The notes below the pieces were generated by a model. It did not search any database, was not told the origin of the DNA, and saw nothing but the letters and a program-made list of their open reading frames with translations. A stretch of 64,000 nt of DNA, from the NCBI RefSeq assembly GCF_030867095.1, contig NC_081824.1, positions 48,456,882 to 48,520,881 on the forward strand, written 5' to 3'. A program made the position numbers and the translations under genes. Source of the DNA: Alligator mississippiensis (lineage: Eukaryota; Chordata; Crocodylia; Alligatoridae). Shown here one piece after another: positions 37,001 through 50,600 of this stretch (the first letter of the stretch is position 1; every line of letters starts with the position of its first letter).

Positions 37001-40000
37001 GGCATGAGCTGTGACATGATAAATTAGGTGTCACTGTTTTGGATGGCGGTATTTCTATGATGTCATCTATTTGTTGTTTTGGCAAAATAGGGAGTTAATG
37101 ATAATGAGATCATGTTCTAAACATTTGCTCAGGAGAAGAATTCCATTTTGTTTGACTTTCCCCACTCTTTCCTTTCAAAATGTTTTGTTCCATAGCTCAG
37201 TCCCTGTCAGGGGATTTGTCTTCCTTGGAGATGGATGACAAGACTTGGTCAAGTTTAGATTAGAAATCTTTTTTTGTTTCATTAAGGTTTGGGGCATATG
37301 TACTGTTGCATGTTAACTGTTAGTTGCAGATGAAGGGTCATGAGATGCTCATTGAGGCCAACTAGATATTCCAGTATTTGAAGAACAGTCTTGTTCTTGA
37401 TAGCAGAACCAGTGCTGTGGACATGTCTTTCAGCTTTTCCTTTCCAAAAAAGGGTATAGCCACTACCAGGCTCTGTGAACTGCTCCTCTCCTATATGTCT
37501 GGTCTCACTAAGTACAGCAAAATCTATATCAAATCCTGCAAGTTCTCTGGCTACAAGTACTGTCATTTACTGGTATTTTTATCCATCTGCTCCACCATGG
37601 TGTACCTTTATTTTCAGATCACTGTTAGTTTGGAAACCTTGCTCTCAACCTTTGCCACGGGTGACCGAACCAGGAGCATACAGAACTCCAGGAGTGTCCA
37701 GAACTCCAAATGAACTCAGGCTCACTGGTAGCACAAAAGACTCTCCTGCATAACAAAGTTGAAATCCATGGGAGAGACTTCAATAATAGTGCTCCTTTGC
37801 TGAATAAAAAACATGACTGTCATAATTATTACAGTAGAAGAGACTCAATAGGAAGATAGTAAACATTTTGATCAAAATAAGTCTTAAATCCTTATCTTTT
37901 CTTCAGATGTTACCAGTTTGAGCCTTGGGAAAATTGTACTAAATTGTGTGTCCTTTCAGAATCCCATTATACTGGCCTCTGCAAATTTATATTTGGCTGT
38001 TGTTAGTCTCTGGAAGGGTCAGAAAAGAATAATGTCTGGCTTTTTCTTACTCTACATGACAACATGTGTTGGCTGGCTGGACCCAAAAGCTGCTTCACTG
38101 GGATCCTGTGTTAATATGGAAGAACCATCACAGTGCAGTAGGGTTTTTGGATCCTCCTTATTTGTTATGAGATACCTGCTGCAGTGGGGAGATGCCCAGC
38201 CTGCTCATCTCCTGGGATCTGCAATCAAGAGTGATGGGTATAGGCACTGAAGGATGCGGGGTTGCAGCAGGGCTGCAAATCAAGGAGGGGGATAGAGGAA
38301 AAGGTTGGGTGCATAGAAAATATTTGGTAAGTGTGTGGAAAGATCTACCGAGGCCATTTCATGATAAGTTTGTAGTGATTCTTTTCCATCAACACACAGT
38401 TAAAACAACCAACCCCTTCACCCTCTAGATCCCCCCACCAAATATTTCTTGTCTTCTGGAACTGGTCAAATTCTCTCTGAGGAGCACTAAGTGGATTTAG
38501 GACTTGCTACTGGTTTTAATCAGTGCTATGATTGGTTGCTGTAATCCTCTCTCTTTATTTTAAGGGACACTGAAAAGAACTTTGGGTTAACTATGTGGGT
38601 TTGAATTTGTAAGTTTAAAAAAAAATTGGAAGAGATTTGTGCTTTTGCAAACATTTAAAGAAAAATAATATAACTAGTCTATAGCATCTGCTGCAATTTG
38701 ACCACTGAAGCATGATGTGTATCACCTTGAATTTTCAGTTTAACTCTTATAAGTAAAGGATTAGGAGGGTATCCTTTAGTGATCTAGCATAAAAATGGTG
38801 TGAAGTCTCATTCTGTCATTTTGTATTGCAGTGATCACAGTGAAAAAAAACAGGTCACCAAAAAAGTGAGAGATGAGAGAGGATCATCCATTTCTAAGGA
38901 AGACAAGCACTCTGAGAAAACAAAAGCATCTGAATCATCCTCAAGAGATGGTAAAAAGTCTCCCAAATTGGATAAACCTAAAAAGGAACATAGTTTTGCA
39001 GAGACTGAACATAGAAATAAGGAGTCTGAGACTCCTAATGGATGTGAACATAAAGTACACAGCAGCCATAATTCTAACAACACTTCCCAAGGCATCAATC
39101 CTAAAGATAAAAAAAGTGACTGCAAAGAAACAGTCCTTTCAGCCAGCAAAAAAACTTTGGAAAAGCACCATTCTTCTGTAGCTGACAAAGACTCACCCTC
39201 AAAGGAAGAAAAACCTAGTAAGGATGTCTCCAAACATAGAAACTTTGAGCATGCAGGAAAACTAAAAGAAAATCTTATGATGGAAAGCAAAACAAAAGTA
39301 CCAGGTGATGAGGACTTCGAGCCTCCTACCATGTCTTTTGAATCCTATCTTACTTATGATCAGGTTACAAATAAGAGAAAAAGGAAAGCTTATCCTAAAA
39401 GTGTACAACCAAAAATTATCAAGTGCTGTGATAAGAACACCTCATCCCAAAAAAGCTCAAAACTCCTTGTCACAAAAGAGGATGAGGAAAAGCCACAACA
39501 AAGTGAAGATGGTCAGTCAGAAACACCTGCTAAAAAGGTAATTATTGTTTCATCAAGCTGACCTCAAATTAAACACTCAAATGAGCACTTCATTTATTTT
39601 TTGCAAACTAATTGTCGCATAGTAAAACTTTAGATGTGACATGCCTGTGGTGCAAAGACACTACTGACAGTAAATGGGAATAATTTTTTGAGTGAAAGGG
39701 ATCTGATTGATTTCTGCTTAAATCAAATCTGCTTAAATCAAATTAAGAGGTAGATGTTAAGTTGCTAAATTGATTGTTCGTTTTAGCAGAATTTCTTTAA
39801 CCAACAGTAACTCAAATGCTTATCTAGTAGCAAAAGGTAGTCAGAGTAGGGGAAGCTCAAGAACATTTTTCTTTTCTTTTTTTGTTTTTGTTAAAGAGGA
39901 AGATACAATCTTGTTTGCAAATGAAATGGGCATTCAGTATTGAATAACAATGACATTCTTTGGGGATTGAGGATTTTTTACTGTAATTGTAGGCCTATAC

Positions 40001-43000
40001 CTACTACAGTTGCACAATGAAAGTTTATTCTTATTCTTTTAAAAAAAAAACCCAAACCTCTAACAACACCATTTGTTTTTAAAGGTTACAAAGCCATGTG
40101 CTAAAAATAAGGAAATGCCAGGATAGAGAGAGGTTGTTGGTTTTTTTTTTTTTTCTTGTTTTTGCAACCTTAATTTTACCTCATGGTGTTATGAAAGTCT
40201 TTATGTGAGCATATGTTGCTTTTATTCTTCACACAACCTCTGCCTTATCTAGGCCCTGATCAGGAAAACATTCTGATTTGGGTAATCCCTTAGACATGTG
40301 CTTTACAAGCATTTATATGCTGAAGACCCTTTTGAAGTCTGCATAGCTGAAGCACAAATTTTAAAGCAGTTTCTGGGACCATGGGATGGGTTTAAGAATA
40401 CGCTTAACAGCTTATCTGAATTGGACCCTGTATCTGTTCAAATATCTTTATTTTCATCTAGCATGTGATAACTCCATTCCTTATTTACTGCACAGGATGC
40501 AAGATCTATGCTGCAAACAGCAGTATTAAACTCCTCATGTGATGTGTCACATAGGGCACCAGTATATTGCTCCATATTGGATTGGCACCAGTAAAAGTAA
40601 AATTGATATTATTGGCTATCAGCTTTTTTTGGTTGGTGTAGCCAATAATGTCACCTATTAATGCCGTCTGCATGAACACAGCCACAGCTTGCACATGGCG
40701 AGGAACGCAGCCTGGCAGCTTGGAGAGCAGTGTCTGGCCGGTAAATCTGGTGGTAGGGGTGTGGGGGAGGGAAAGGCGGTGGGGGGGATGCAGATTGAGG
40801 CCCACCATGTTGAGGGATGGAGTGGGGCTGGGGCAGAGGCAGGTGCTGCCCAGTCAGGGCAGGGCACAGAACAGAGCCACAGGTGGCTTGTCCAGGGGAG
40901 TGCAGGGGTGGGGGTGTGGGCAGGGCAGGCAGTGGTGGCACTAGGAGGGGGAGCCATAGCCACCTCAAAATTTGCCATAGCCCCCACTTCCAGAGCCCCC
41001 ACTGCCTGCCCCCGCCCCCCCCCACCGCCCCTTCCACCCTATGCACAGCACCAGCCCAGGCCCCCTGCCAGGAAGAGGATAGCACAGCCCATGGCCCCAA
41101 GCCCTCAGCAAGCAGCCTACCTGCACCCTGCACAAATTCTGGATGGCACATGTCCCCTGTGCCTCCCTCAGCAGTGCATGTAGCAGCAAGGAGCTGTCTC
41201 CACTCCTCGCTCCCCCATGCCCCATAGGAAGCCACCTGCAGCTGTCTTGAGCCCCATCCTGCCTTAGCTGGGCAGTGTCTATCTCTGGGGACCTCGATCT
41301 GCACCCCCCGCCTCCCCCTCTACTGCCCTTCCCTCCCACACACCCCTGCCCCCAGACTTACTGGCCAGACACTGCTCTCCAAGCTGCCAGGCTGCATTCC
41401 TGGCCACGTGCAGGCTATGGCTGCGCTTATGCACACAGCATTTATTGGCTGACATGGCTAGTTAATAATTGGCCATCAGTATCAGCCAAAAAAATCTTTG
41501 TCGGTGCACCCCTAGTGCCTATACACGTGCAGTGAAGCTGCTGTGACACACTGCAATTACAGTGCATCAGAGCAGACTCTATTAATTGAGTCTGCTGAAG
41601 TGTGGTAATTACCACACTCCAGCAGACTCTAGTGTCATGTATCAGTGTCCCCGTGCTGAACAATGGCAGCAGTGGCGTTAAAACTAAAGCTCGTTGAACA
41701 ACCTTTAGTTGAACACCCCTGCTGCCATTTTTCAGCACGGGGACACTGATGAATATGGTGGTCTGGGCACTTTTATTAGAACAGCTTTTGGAGCTGCTGT
41801 AGTTGAAGTGCCCTCTCCCCCCACTCCTGGAGCACATTTATAAATGCTCATAGATCCCCATAGTTACTTTTTGAGACCTGGATGATAACTTATTCAATGC
41901 TTTAGTTATTACTAAGGAAAAACTGTTAGATAAGGAAAAATGAGGCTCAGTAAGAGCCCAAAACTGCCAGAAGTCTTGAGTGGCCAGTGATTGGCACACA
42001 GTTAGGATACCCAGGGTTTGGGTTTTGGCATATTGCTAATCTGCCTTTCATGTTGTCTTTTAATGACAGTGGTCAGTACACCATCTTTAGAAAAGCTTAA
42101 GAGTCTGCTGTATCAAGTTGGACAAGAATGCACACTTCAGGTGCCTCCAGATGAGCTGCAGGCCCATCTGTGGCACCACAAACCACACACAACTCATATG
42201 AAGGAATTCAGTGTGCTGCTAATTTGCAGTGCAGCAGGGTTTTTTGACACTGGGAGATTCCGGTATCAAAAAAAAAACCTGCACCAGGAAGAAGCAGGGC
42301 AATACATGTGACAGCAGCATGCAGCATCTGAAACTGGATGATGCAGCCTTTGGCTGCTGTTCAGGCTCTGCGTGCCCGGATCACTCTTGCTGGAACCCTA
42401 GGAGGCCCCCAGGACCCCAGGTAAGTCCCTGCCCCACCCAGGGCAACTGGCCACATGGCCGTGTGTGTGCAGGGCCATTCCCTGGAGACAATTAGCAGCA
42501 GCACAAATGTCTGAAGTCTTTTTTTGTGCATGATAAAGCTTGGGTAACTAGTGAATAGAGAGAGGTAGTCAAGCACATTCGTCTGAAGTTAGGCAGAAGA
42601 CAGGGCAGGGTGGCACCTTCATTCGTTTTTAACTCGTTCAGAAATGCATAAACATTCATAGCATTCTACTTTGTTATAGCAACTGATGAAATTGGTTGTT
42701 GCTTACAAAAGCCTATACATTTGTGAATGAATTGGTCTATAAAGGCCCTGCCTTCTGCCTAACAAGTGAATGAAAGGAGATATTGGTAAGTAATTCATAG
42801 TTATGGTGAACTGATAGTCAGTGCAGGGGAAGCAACAAGTCCAGTTAGCCTGGAATATTTGTTAGTTTTTGCTTTAGTACTTCATGATATTTGTCTAAAG
42901 ATCATGACTTTGAGATACCAAAATGGTGTTTCCTTGAATACATGTAGGCCAAGACAGCATCACTTCAAGATCTACTTAATACTCCACTACCTAAATTTCT

Positions 43001-44608
43001 ACCAGAGATATCAATATCCTCTCCCCCCTATGCCACTGATTTTAAAGGTGAGTACCAGTAATATGCAAGACCTGTTATGGGTGAAAACAAAAGACAGCAC
43101 TGCTAGTAGACTGGTCCTGTTAACAGAGGGTTTTTATAGTTCTGCCTCTGGGCCACAGTGTTTCCTTACAAAATTAAATAAAAACTTCAGCCTGTGACAA
43201 TGCAATATCTCCTCCTTATCTGACTCCTGCACAGATCTGCTTTCCTCTGAAAGGATTATATGAAATACAGTAGACAGTAGGTATCACCAGGGTTCCTGTT
43301 TTTCTGATAAGAAATTCCAGATTCTCCGATTTAAAACCCCCAGAATCCATGATTAAAATGAATGCTCCCCCCACCCTGCTTCTGCCTCTCAGTCCTTCCC
43401 ACAACTCCCCCCGCAGCCCTCCTAGTGCCCCTTGAGCCCCACCCACAGCTCCTGCTCCCCCAGTCCTGCTGGAATGGGCCTCTAGCTGCCAGGGCTATGG
43501 CCAGGGACCTGGGTCTGCAGCCCCCTGCCCCTGGCAGAAGCGGTGGTTGGTACAACAATGTAGAGCCTGGCTCCTAGCCTGCTACAGACTTGTTGGGGGC
43601 GGGGGGGGGGGGGGGGGCAGATCCCCACTGTGGTGCATGCTCCCAGGAGGCAGGGGGACCTGTACCCATAGATGTGTGTGGGACAGGGGTTGCCTGCTGT
43701 GGGCTCCAGCCCTACTGCCCTACCCCAGGGCCTCCACAGTCCAGCACTGCAAAGAAGAGCAGAGCTGTGCAGAAAAAACTGCCTGCTGCTGTGAGCTCCA
43801 TGCTGACCTGGTGATGCATCTGCTGTGCGCCACTGCCACCACTGCAGCCACGCCCGCAGGGGACTTGTCACCAGGGCAGCACAGAGCTCACAGTGGCAAG
43901 CAGCTTTCCAGTGCAGCTCCACTGTTTGCAGCATGGGGGTGCATATGTTGGGCTGCAGAGGCCCCATGGGAACCCAAGCTTGAAGTGGGCAGCCTGTGCC
44001 CATGCCACGTGCACAGATCTGGGGGGCATGGGTCCCACCTACCTCTCAGGAGTGTGCACAGCACTAGGTAGCAGCTCTTGCCTGCAGTGGGCAGCAGGCA
44101 GCCTGCCCCACCTCGCCCCTGCCCTGTGCACAGGTCTGGGGGGCATGGATCTCCCTGCCCCCCAGGAGTACATGCAGCAGCAGGGAGTCAGCCCCATTCC
44201 CTCACCCCCCTGCTAGGGCCCTGCGGCTGTGCATTGTGGCCCCAGGCACTGCCCAGCTGTGCAGCAGCTCCACCCCTGCCCAAGTCCCTCCCTCCCTTCC
44301 TATGGGGGCCTCAATGCCCCCCTGCCACTTACTTGTGGACATCAGTGACATGTAGGGGGTGTACACGGGTGCACGTGTACCCCCTGAGGTTGGCAGTGCA
44401 CCCCATGGCCTGCGTGCAGTTGCTGCTTGCCACCCCCGCTCTGCTGGTGCCATCTATGGGCAGTTGCCGATCACTGCTGGTGGCGTCTCGGTGGTTGCCA
44501 ACCACTGGTTGGCACTTGCTCCCACCCCCCGGGCCCCGACACTGCTGCAGCTGCCTGTGGGAGCTCCCCGTTTGCTGCCCCAACTGCTGCCTGCGGCCAA
44601 TCACCACG

Positions 44609-44639
<31 letters not shown>

Positions 44640-47600
44640 AGCCTCTGGGAGCACAGGTTTCTCCACTAAAATGAAAAATCCGCGTTTACCTCTGGTAAAA
44701 AGGTGAAATCCATGATTTTTTTTTCCATGGGAAACAGAAAACTCAGATCCCTGGATATCGCAGTCAAACCTTGTAGAATCCTAATCTTAAAGATTGTGAG
44801 AAGGTTTCCATGGATTTGGAAGGAAGTTTATAAGGGAATTTACTGTATTGACCCAGGCTCAGTACAGCCTGTGTATTGAGCCTTTTCTGTGGCTCTTCTC
44901 CATTTTCTTCTTGTTGGACCTAATAGCAGAGGGGAATTAGGATTATTACTAAGCAGTCCAGATGACACAGCTAAATGTATGTTGTTGTTGTTGTTTTTTT
45001 TTAACATACTACTCCCTGTTGGGGAGTGTGATGCAATCAGCTAGTATGCAGGCTCCTCTGAACAGTGAGTACCAAGTCTAACTTAATTCTGTCCTTGCAG
45101 TACTCTGATATTTCAGATACGGACTTCTGTATAATAACTACTATGTTTAACAAATTACCATTGTTTTCATGATGTATTGCAATCGAAGCATACCTGAACA
45201 ACTTTTAAACTAGTAGGTTGGATACAGATAGCAATTATATCAATGGAAGAATTCAACAGTGCCTGCAAAACCTGTCTGAGGAGCTGGGTAAATGCTTGGG
45301 CACTTATATGTAGGATGCCATGACTACAGTGCTGTTAATACTTAACCTAACTGATTTGGGTATATTTCTATGAGCCACAGTTGTACCTTGTTGTAGTGTT
45401 GCCATATCCATAGGCAAATGTATGAAGACTACACCATGAGTCAGCTTTTACTTGTGGCATAAATCAGTAGCTGAATGCCATATTTTAGGTGAAAGGTGCT
45501 GTATCCGAAATGGAGTTTGGAACCTGTTTAGTAGAGCTTAATGTTTTAAAAAAAATGGTAATTCCTTTAGTAATCTTTTTTTTAAATGAGTGAAGTGCAT
45601 CTATGTCTTTAGGTTGCTTTTAATCATCTTTAAACAGCCATGGTATATAGAAGCAATCTCTTCTTTTAAACTTTTGTTGATAGCTTCCATAACGCCAGCC
45701 ACAGAAGTACCTGAGCAAAACAGTGTTACAAGCCAGTTCACAGGACGGAGACTAAATTCTAAAATGCAAGTTTACTCTGGTTCTAAAACAGTCCATCTCT
45801 CAAAGATGCTAACATTGTATGAACAGTGCATCCGTGTACTTCAAAACAATATTGATTGTAAGTATTTTAATATGGCCTTCAACAGGTTGAGGGGTGTTGT
45901 AAAGCTAAGTTTTCAACAGTGCAACAGTGAGGAACAATCTTATATGAAGTTCCAATTTTTATTAAATTGTAGAGCCATGCAATATAAATATTAAAAGATG
46001 TGAACACTTGCTTTTTCCCCATCTAGATGTGCTTGACATATATGCATTTACCTGGTATAAACTGAGATGAGCAGTCCAAGTACTCCACTTGATTTTAGCC
46101 AAAAGGCGGAGAAGCAGCCTTAGATCAAAGTACTTGATCTAACTTATGTGAGCACTCCCCCTTTGGAGGGGTGACATGGGTAAAGATAATACAATGAAGA
46201 AACAAAGTTGTCTATTTTCAGAGTATAATCAGACCTTGCCTTTGTGTCGCCATAAAAATGTTTATGGCAGCACAAAGACCAAACAAACAGGTGTCCGTAG
46301 CCCTTGTTAGGTCACAAATGCCCAAAGTTTGTGGCCATGGCATAGGTAGTATGGAGTGGACATCTTTCCTTTAAGTTGGGACAGTGCAGGCAGCTTAAAG
46401 CTGCCCACACACTCTAGGCACTCCTGAAGTTTCAGGGGCCCAATCTTGCATGCTGCAGGCACTCCTTTGCTAGCAATGAAATCTTGGGTCCCACCCCCTG
46501 CCCCCATTTATAGAGGTGTACCTCAAGTCAGATTCCCTGGAAACACGAGGTTTCCTCATTTGTAGAGATGTGTGCCTGAGGAATCCAATTTTGGGCACAT
46601 CTCTGCTAATGGAGGAAACCTGCGCTGCCTCGTTTGTGGAGACGTACCTGAGTGTTGTCCCACAGGATCAAGCCGTTGGTGATGTGCATTTCACCCAGTG
46701 AAGCAGTCTGCTGTGCTGAGGTGCATCCCAGCACAGTTGACGTGCTTCATTAGAATACCACTCTAATGGTGAGTACAGAATGTTTTCCATAAGAAACTTA
46801 GAATACCCAGACGTCAGAACGCATGTCATAGAAGGTCTGCTAAAATAGTCCAAATAAATCTGATTTAATTTTTATATAACAGCTATTTAGTAAGTGATGA
46901 ACCTTATTTAATGGGTATACGATAAAAATACTCATGACGTTTGTTTTGTTTTGTAGCACTACATGAAGTAGGAGGAGTGCCCTTTGAAATTCTTGAGCCT
47001 GTGCTAAGACGCTGTACACCAGAGCAATTATTTCGAATAGAGGAATGTAATCCGGTAATGTCTTTCCTTTTAAACGCTTTTGTATTTGGTACATCCACTC
47101 ATAGTGCTAAAATTACTTCGTCAAACAAAAAAAGCCCTGGAAGCTGAACCTGATATCCACCCCCCCCCCCCCCTTTTTGTTTTTTAAGGATTCCATTTTT
47201 TTTCAGAGATGACTAATTGAAAAAAGTGATCTGACCTTGTATAAGGTTGATGTTGGTCTAGATCAGGGGTATCAAGCTCCTCTGACCCTATGAGCCAAAT
47301 AAGGTATAGGAGCTGCTCGATGGGCTAGATCAGATCCCTGGACCAGCCCCATGTGCCACATACAGCATATGTGCTGGCCCTAACCCCACACACTTCATGT
47401 GACACTTGCAGCAGACTGGCCGTGTGCACTGGATTCCGTGTGTGAGGCTAGTTTGTGGGCCTGATCTAGATTGACCCCAGATCCAGCATTTAGGATTGCT
47501 CCAGTGCAGGGTGACTGGTTGGTTGGTCAGCAGTCCCAGGCTGGAGTCTGGCAGGAAGGCTCAGTGGCATGGTGCGCCAAGCAAGTGGGCGGGCAGGCAC

Positions 47601-50600
47601 TGCTGCGGCTGTGCAGGAACAGGGCAGGTGAACATATGGTCACCCTACCTAAGGTGCCATATCCAAGGTCTCTCCATTCTTTGTTGCTCTACCTCCTTGC
47701 CAGATTCCTGTCTGGGCTTGTGAGCAACTGGCCAGGACTGATCTATGGAATCCAGGACTGTCCCAGCCAAACCAGGATGTATGGTCATTCTAGGCAGGTG
47801 GCAAATGCCAGACCAGGTTCATGCATTGCATGCTGTACAGAGGGCTGGGGCATAGGCACCTCTGCCAGCTGGATGATAGGGCTCCACAGACCATACCTTT
47901 GACACGTCTGGTCTAGAATTTGGAGTTCTATGCTGGGGGGGGACAAAATTAGCATCCGTTACCTACTTTAGAGAATCTGGTTGTACAGGCCTCTGCCACA
48001 CATAGATGCAAATCAGGTGGATACTATACAAACGGATGGGGTTTAGAAGTGGTGGGTATTTTTAGTTCAGCTACATCTCTAGTTCATCCAGTCTTTTGCC
48101 CAGGTCTTACTTTTTCATTCTGGTTCACTAATTTTTATTTTCCTGCTTCTTTCTTGTGAAGTTAGTCCCTTATCTGTTACTTCAGTCTTTCACCCCCATT
48201 TTGTGTACACTTTATTCCTACTAGACACATACCAACCTCAATATGAAAGAAAAACACAAATGGTGTATGTAGGCAGCACTAATTCAAACGGATCAAAACA
48301 AAACTTAGGTAAAAGTTGGTATCTCTTTTTAGGTCCAGAGGGCTTGGTTCTTACCTGTAAGGTTTTTTTAACTGAATAACTGCAGCCTGTTTATGGGATA
48401 GTTTAATATAACTCTTATGCTTCTTGAGCTTCTGATTGAAAGCAGGGAGCGGGGTGTGTCTTGTTCTATGCTATTGTGAGGGCAGAAGGAGATCTGACAG
48501 ACTGGAATGATCAGTATATTGCTGTCTCCTCTGCACAGCTCTGCATAGGCAGTTTTGGTCCGAAACTGGTAAACAGAGAAAGCAAGAGTATGAGGGAAGC
48601 AGACAGCTATGTGTTCGTTCTACCATGGAATCATGCAGCGTATCAGTGCTTTTTCCTTGCTTATTTGTTCCTCTTATATGAGAGTCCCTACTGTCTAAAC
48701 TAATTATCCATCATCATACATGCTGACATCCTTGAGTTATGCTGTAATTATTGTGCTTGATTTTTCTACTTTTTTGGCTATATCTCAGTATCTGAAGCAC
48801 CTGGGGAGTTGTTAATGTTGAGAACATGGATGTCACTGTAGGCAGCAATGTAAAAAAAAAAAATATATATTTGAAATCATACCTGTTATTGAATCTATAA
48901 TAGAACCAATTGTTTACTTGTAAGTGAAAAATAATTGCAAAAATGAGGATCTTAGGGGTAAAGTTTCTTGCATAATCAAACTGATACCTTTTGAAAATGC
49001 ATATGGTACACGAACTTTAATTATGTTTTTTCTAATTTGGGATTTGAAAGTCAGGTTGCTTGTATACCTAAAACCAAGCACTCAGTCTGCCTGCAATATA
49101 GCATAACTTTTTATTACTGGTATAAGCTTCTGGCCTGTTAAGCAGTTTGGAATGGGATGTTGGCTAGAGTTGCTCTGTTTACCAGTTTTAGACCAGCATA
49201 AAATTATCAAAATTGCTTATATGACTTAAGTTTCTAAGTTATGTAGGCACTTCTGAAATTTTCCCTTAAATCTATTAATAATCTTAAATACTTGTTGCTT
49301 CAAATTAAGACATTCACAGAAGAATCTGACCACTTGTGGAAGAGACACTGCCAAAAGGATTTTAAAAATGATCTACTCCTGGAATATGAATCATGGCGTG
49401 AAATGTACTTGAGACTTTTCAATCAGAGAGAAGAAAAACTTAAGACACTTACAAAAAATATTCTTTCAGCTCAATCTGAAAAACCTAAAGGTAAAATCTT
49501 AAGGTAGCTTTCCCTTAATACTAAAAATAAGAGAAAAAATCCTTTAGTGGGGATGTAGTGATTTCTACTGAATGCTGACACATTTCTGAGAGGCTCTTGT
49601 GGTTTCAAGTTTGTCTACTCTTATGTAAACAAGGCTTGTGTGACCTGTAGTTGAACCAGGATTTAGATCATATCTGACCTGGCTATTTGCAGCTTGGGAC
49701 TCAGTTGCACTATTTTTCTGTTGTTCCTTGGCACTAGAACATGAGGCCACTCCATACTGTATAGCAGTGGTCAGCAACCCCAGCAACCATGCCAGAGCAT
49801 GACATGCAAGGCCATTTTGTTTGGCACACCACAGGTGGCCTGAGCTCTGGTCTAAATTGCTACTAGGTGGCTGGAAGGCTGTTGCAAGCAGCCTGGGCTC
49901 TGCAGCAGGTAGCAGCTGCCCAGAGCCTGAGTTGGCTGTGGCAGGTAGCTGGAAGACTGCACACAACTGCGTGGGGGTCCAGAGCCCTGATACCAGCTCC
50001 ATGGTGGCATTGTCTGCATGTGCCTCCAGGCAGATGGTGATAGAGGGGCTAGGCCTGTGCTGCTTTGGTGCAGCTGTTTGCAGCCTGCCAGCCTCCTGCT
50101 ACAACTGTCCAGAGCCCTGGCCGGCAGTAGCAAGCAGCTGGGAGGCTGCAAACAGCTGCACTGAAGTCCAGAGCCCTGACACTGGCTCCATGGTGGCGGT
50201 GGCTGCATGTGCACCTCCAGACAAATGCTGGGTAAGGAGTCGGGGCAGTGCAACTCCAGCCTCTCCCCTGCCATCCACCTGGAGGCATGTGTGCACTCGC
50301 TGCCAGCAGCGAGGTTCAGGTCTCTCACGGCTCCCCCTGTCTGTCCCTGGTACGCTAAGTTGAGGCATGGGTCAAGGTTGAGGTGTCTTTGGCACTCTGG
50401 CCAAAAACATGGATGATTCCTGCTCTATAAAGAGATGATTTGCCTATTACATGATAATATTTTGCCGTTGCTTTGTTGGTATTTTGGGATCAAGCTTTAA
50501 ATCTGCCATTCTGAGTTTCGATAAAATTTGAAAACCACGTTGTCACATGATCAATCCTAATGTCTCTCTTTAAATATCCATTTGATTCTTCTAATTTTAC

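Noticed and set aside
40651-41304. 217-codon minus-strand frame and overlapping plus-strand frames
   Set aside because: They fall inside the GC-rich foldback element F, are low complexity and occur on both strands at once, so they reflect composition.
42018-42311. Possible extra Elongin A exon (acceptor TTTAATGACAG, frame with [13 protein letters not shown])
   Set aside because: Exons 4 and 5 already join in phase 0 without it, there is no matching Elongin A segment, and no donor fits.
43482-44706. Several 100-200 codon frames on both strands
   Set aside because: They are inside element G with C and G homopolymers and repeated modules; no domain is recognisable.
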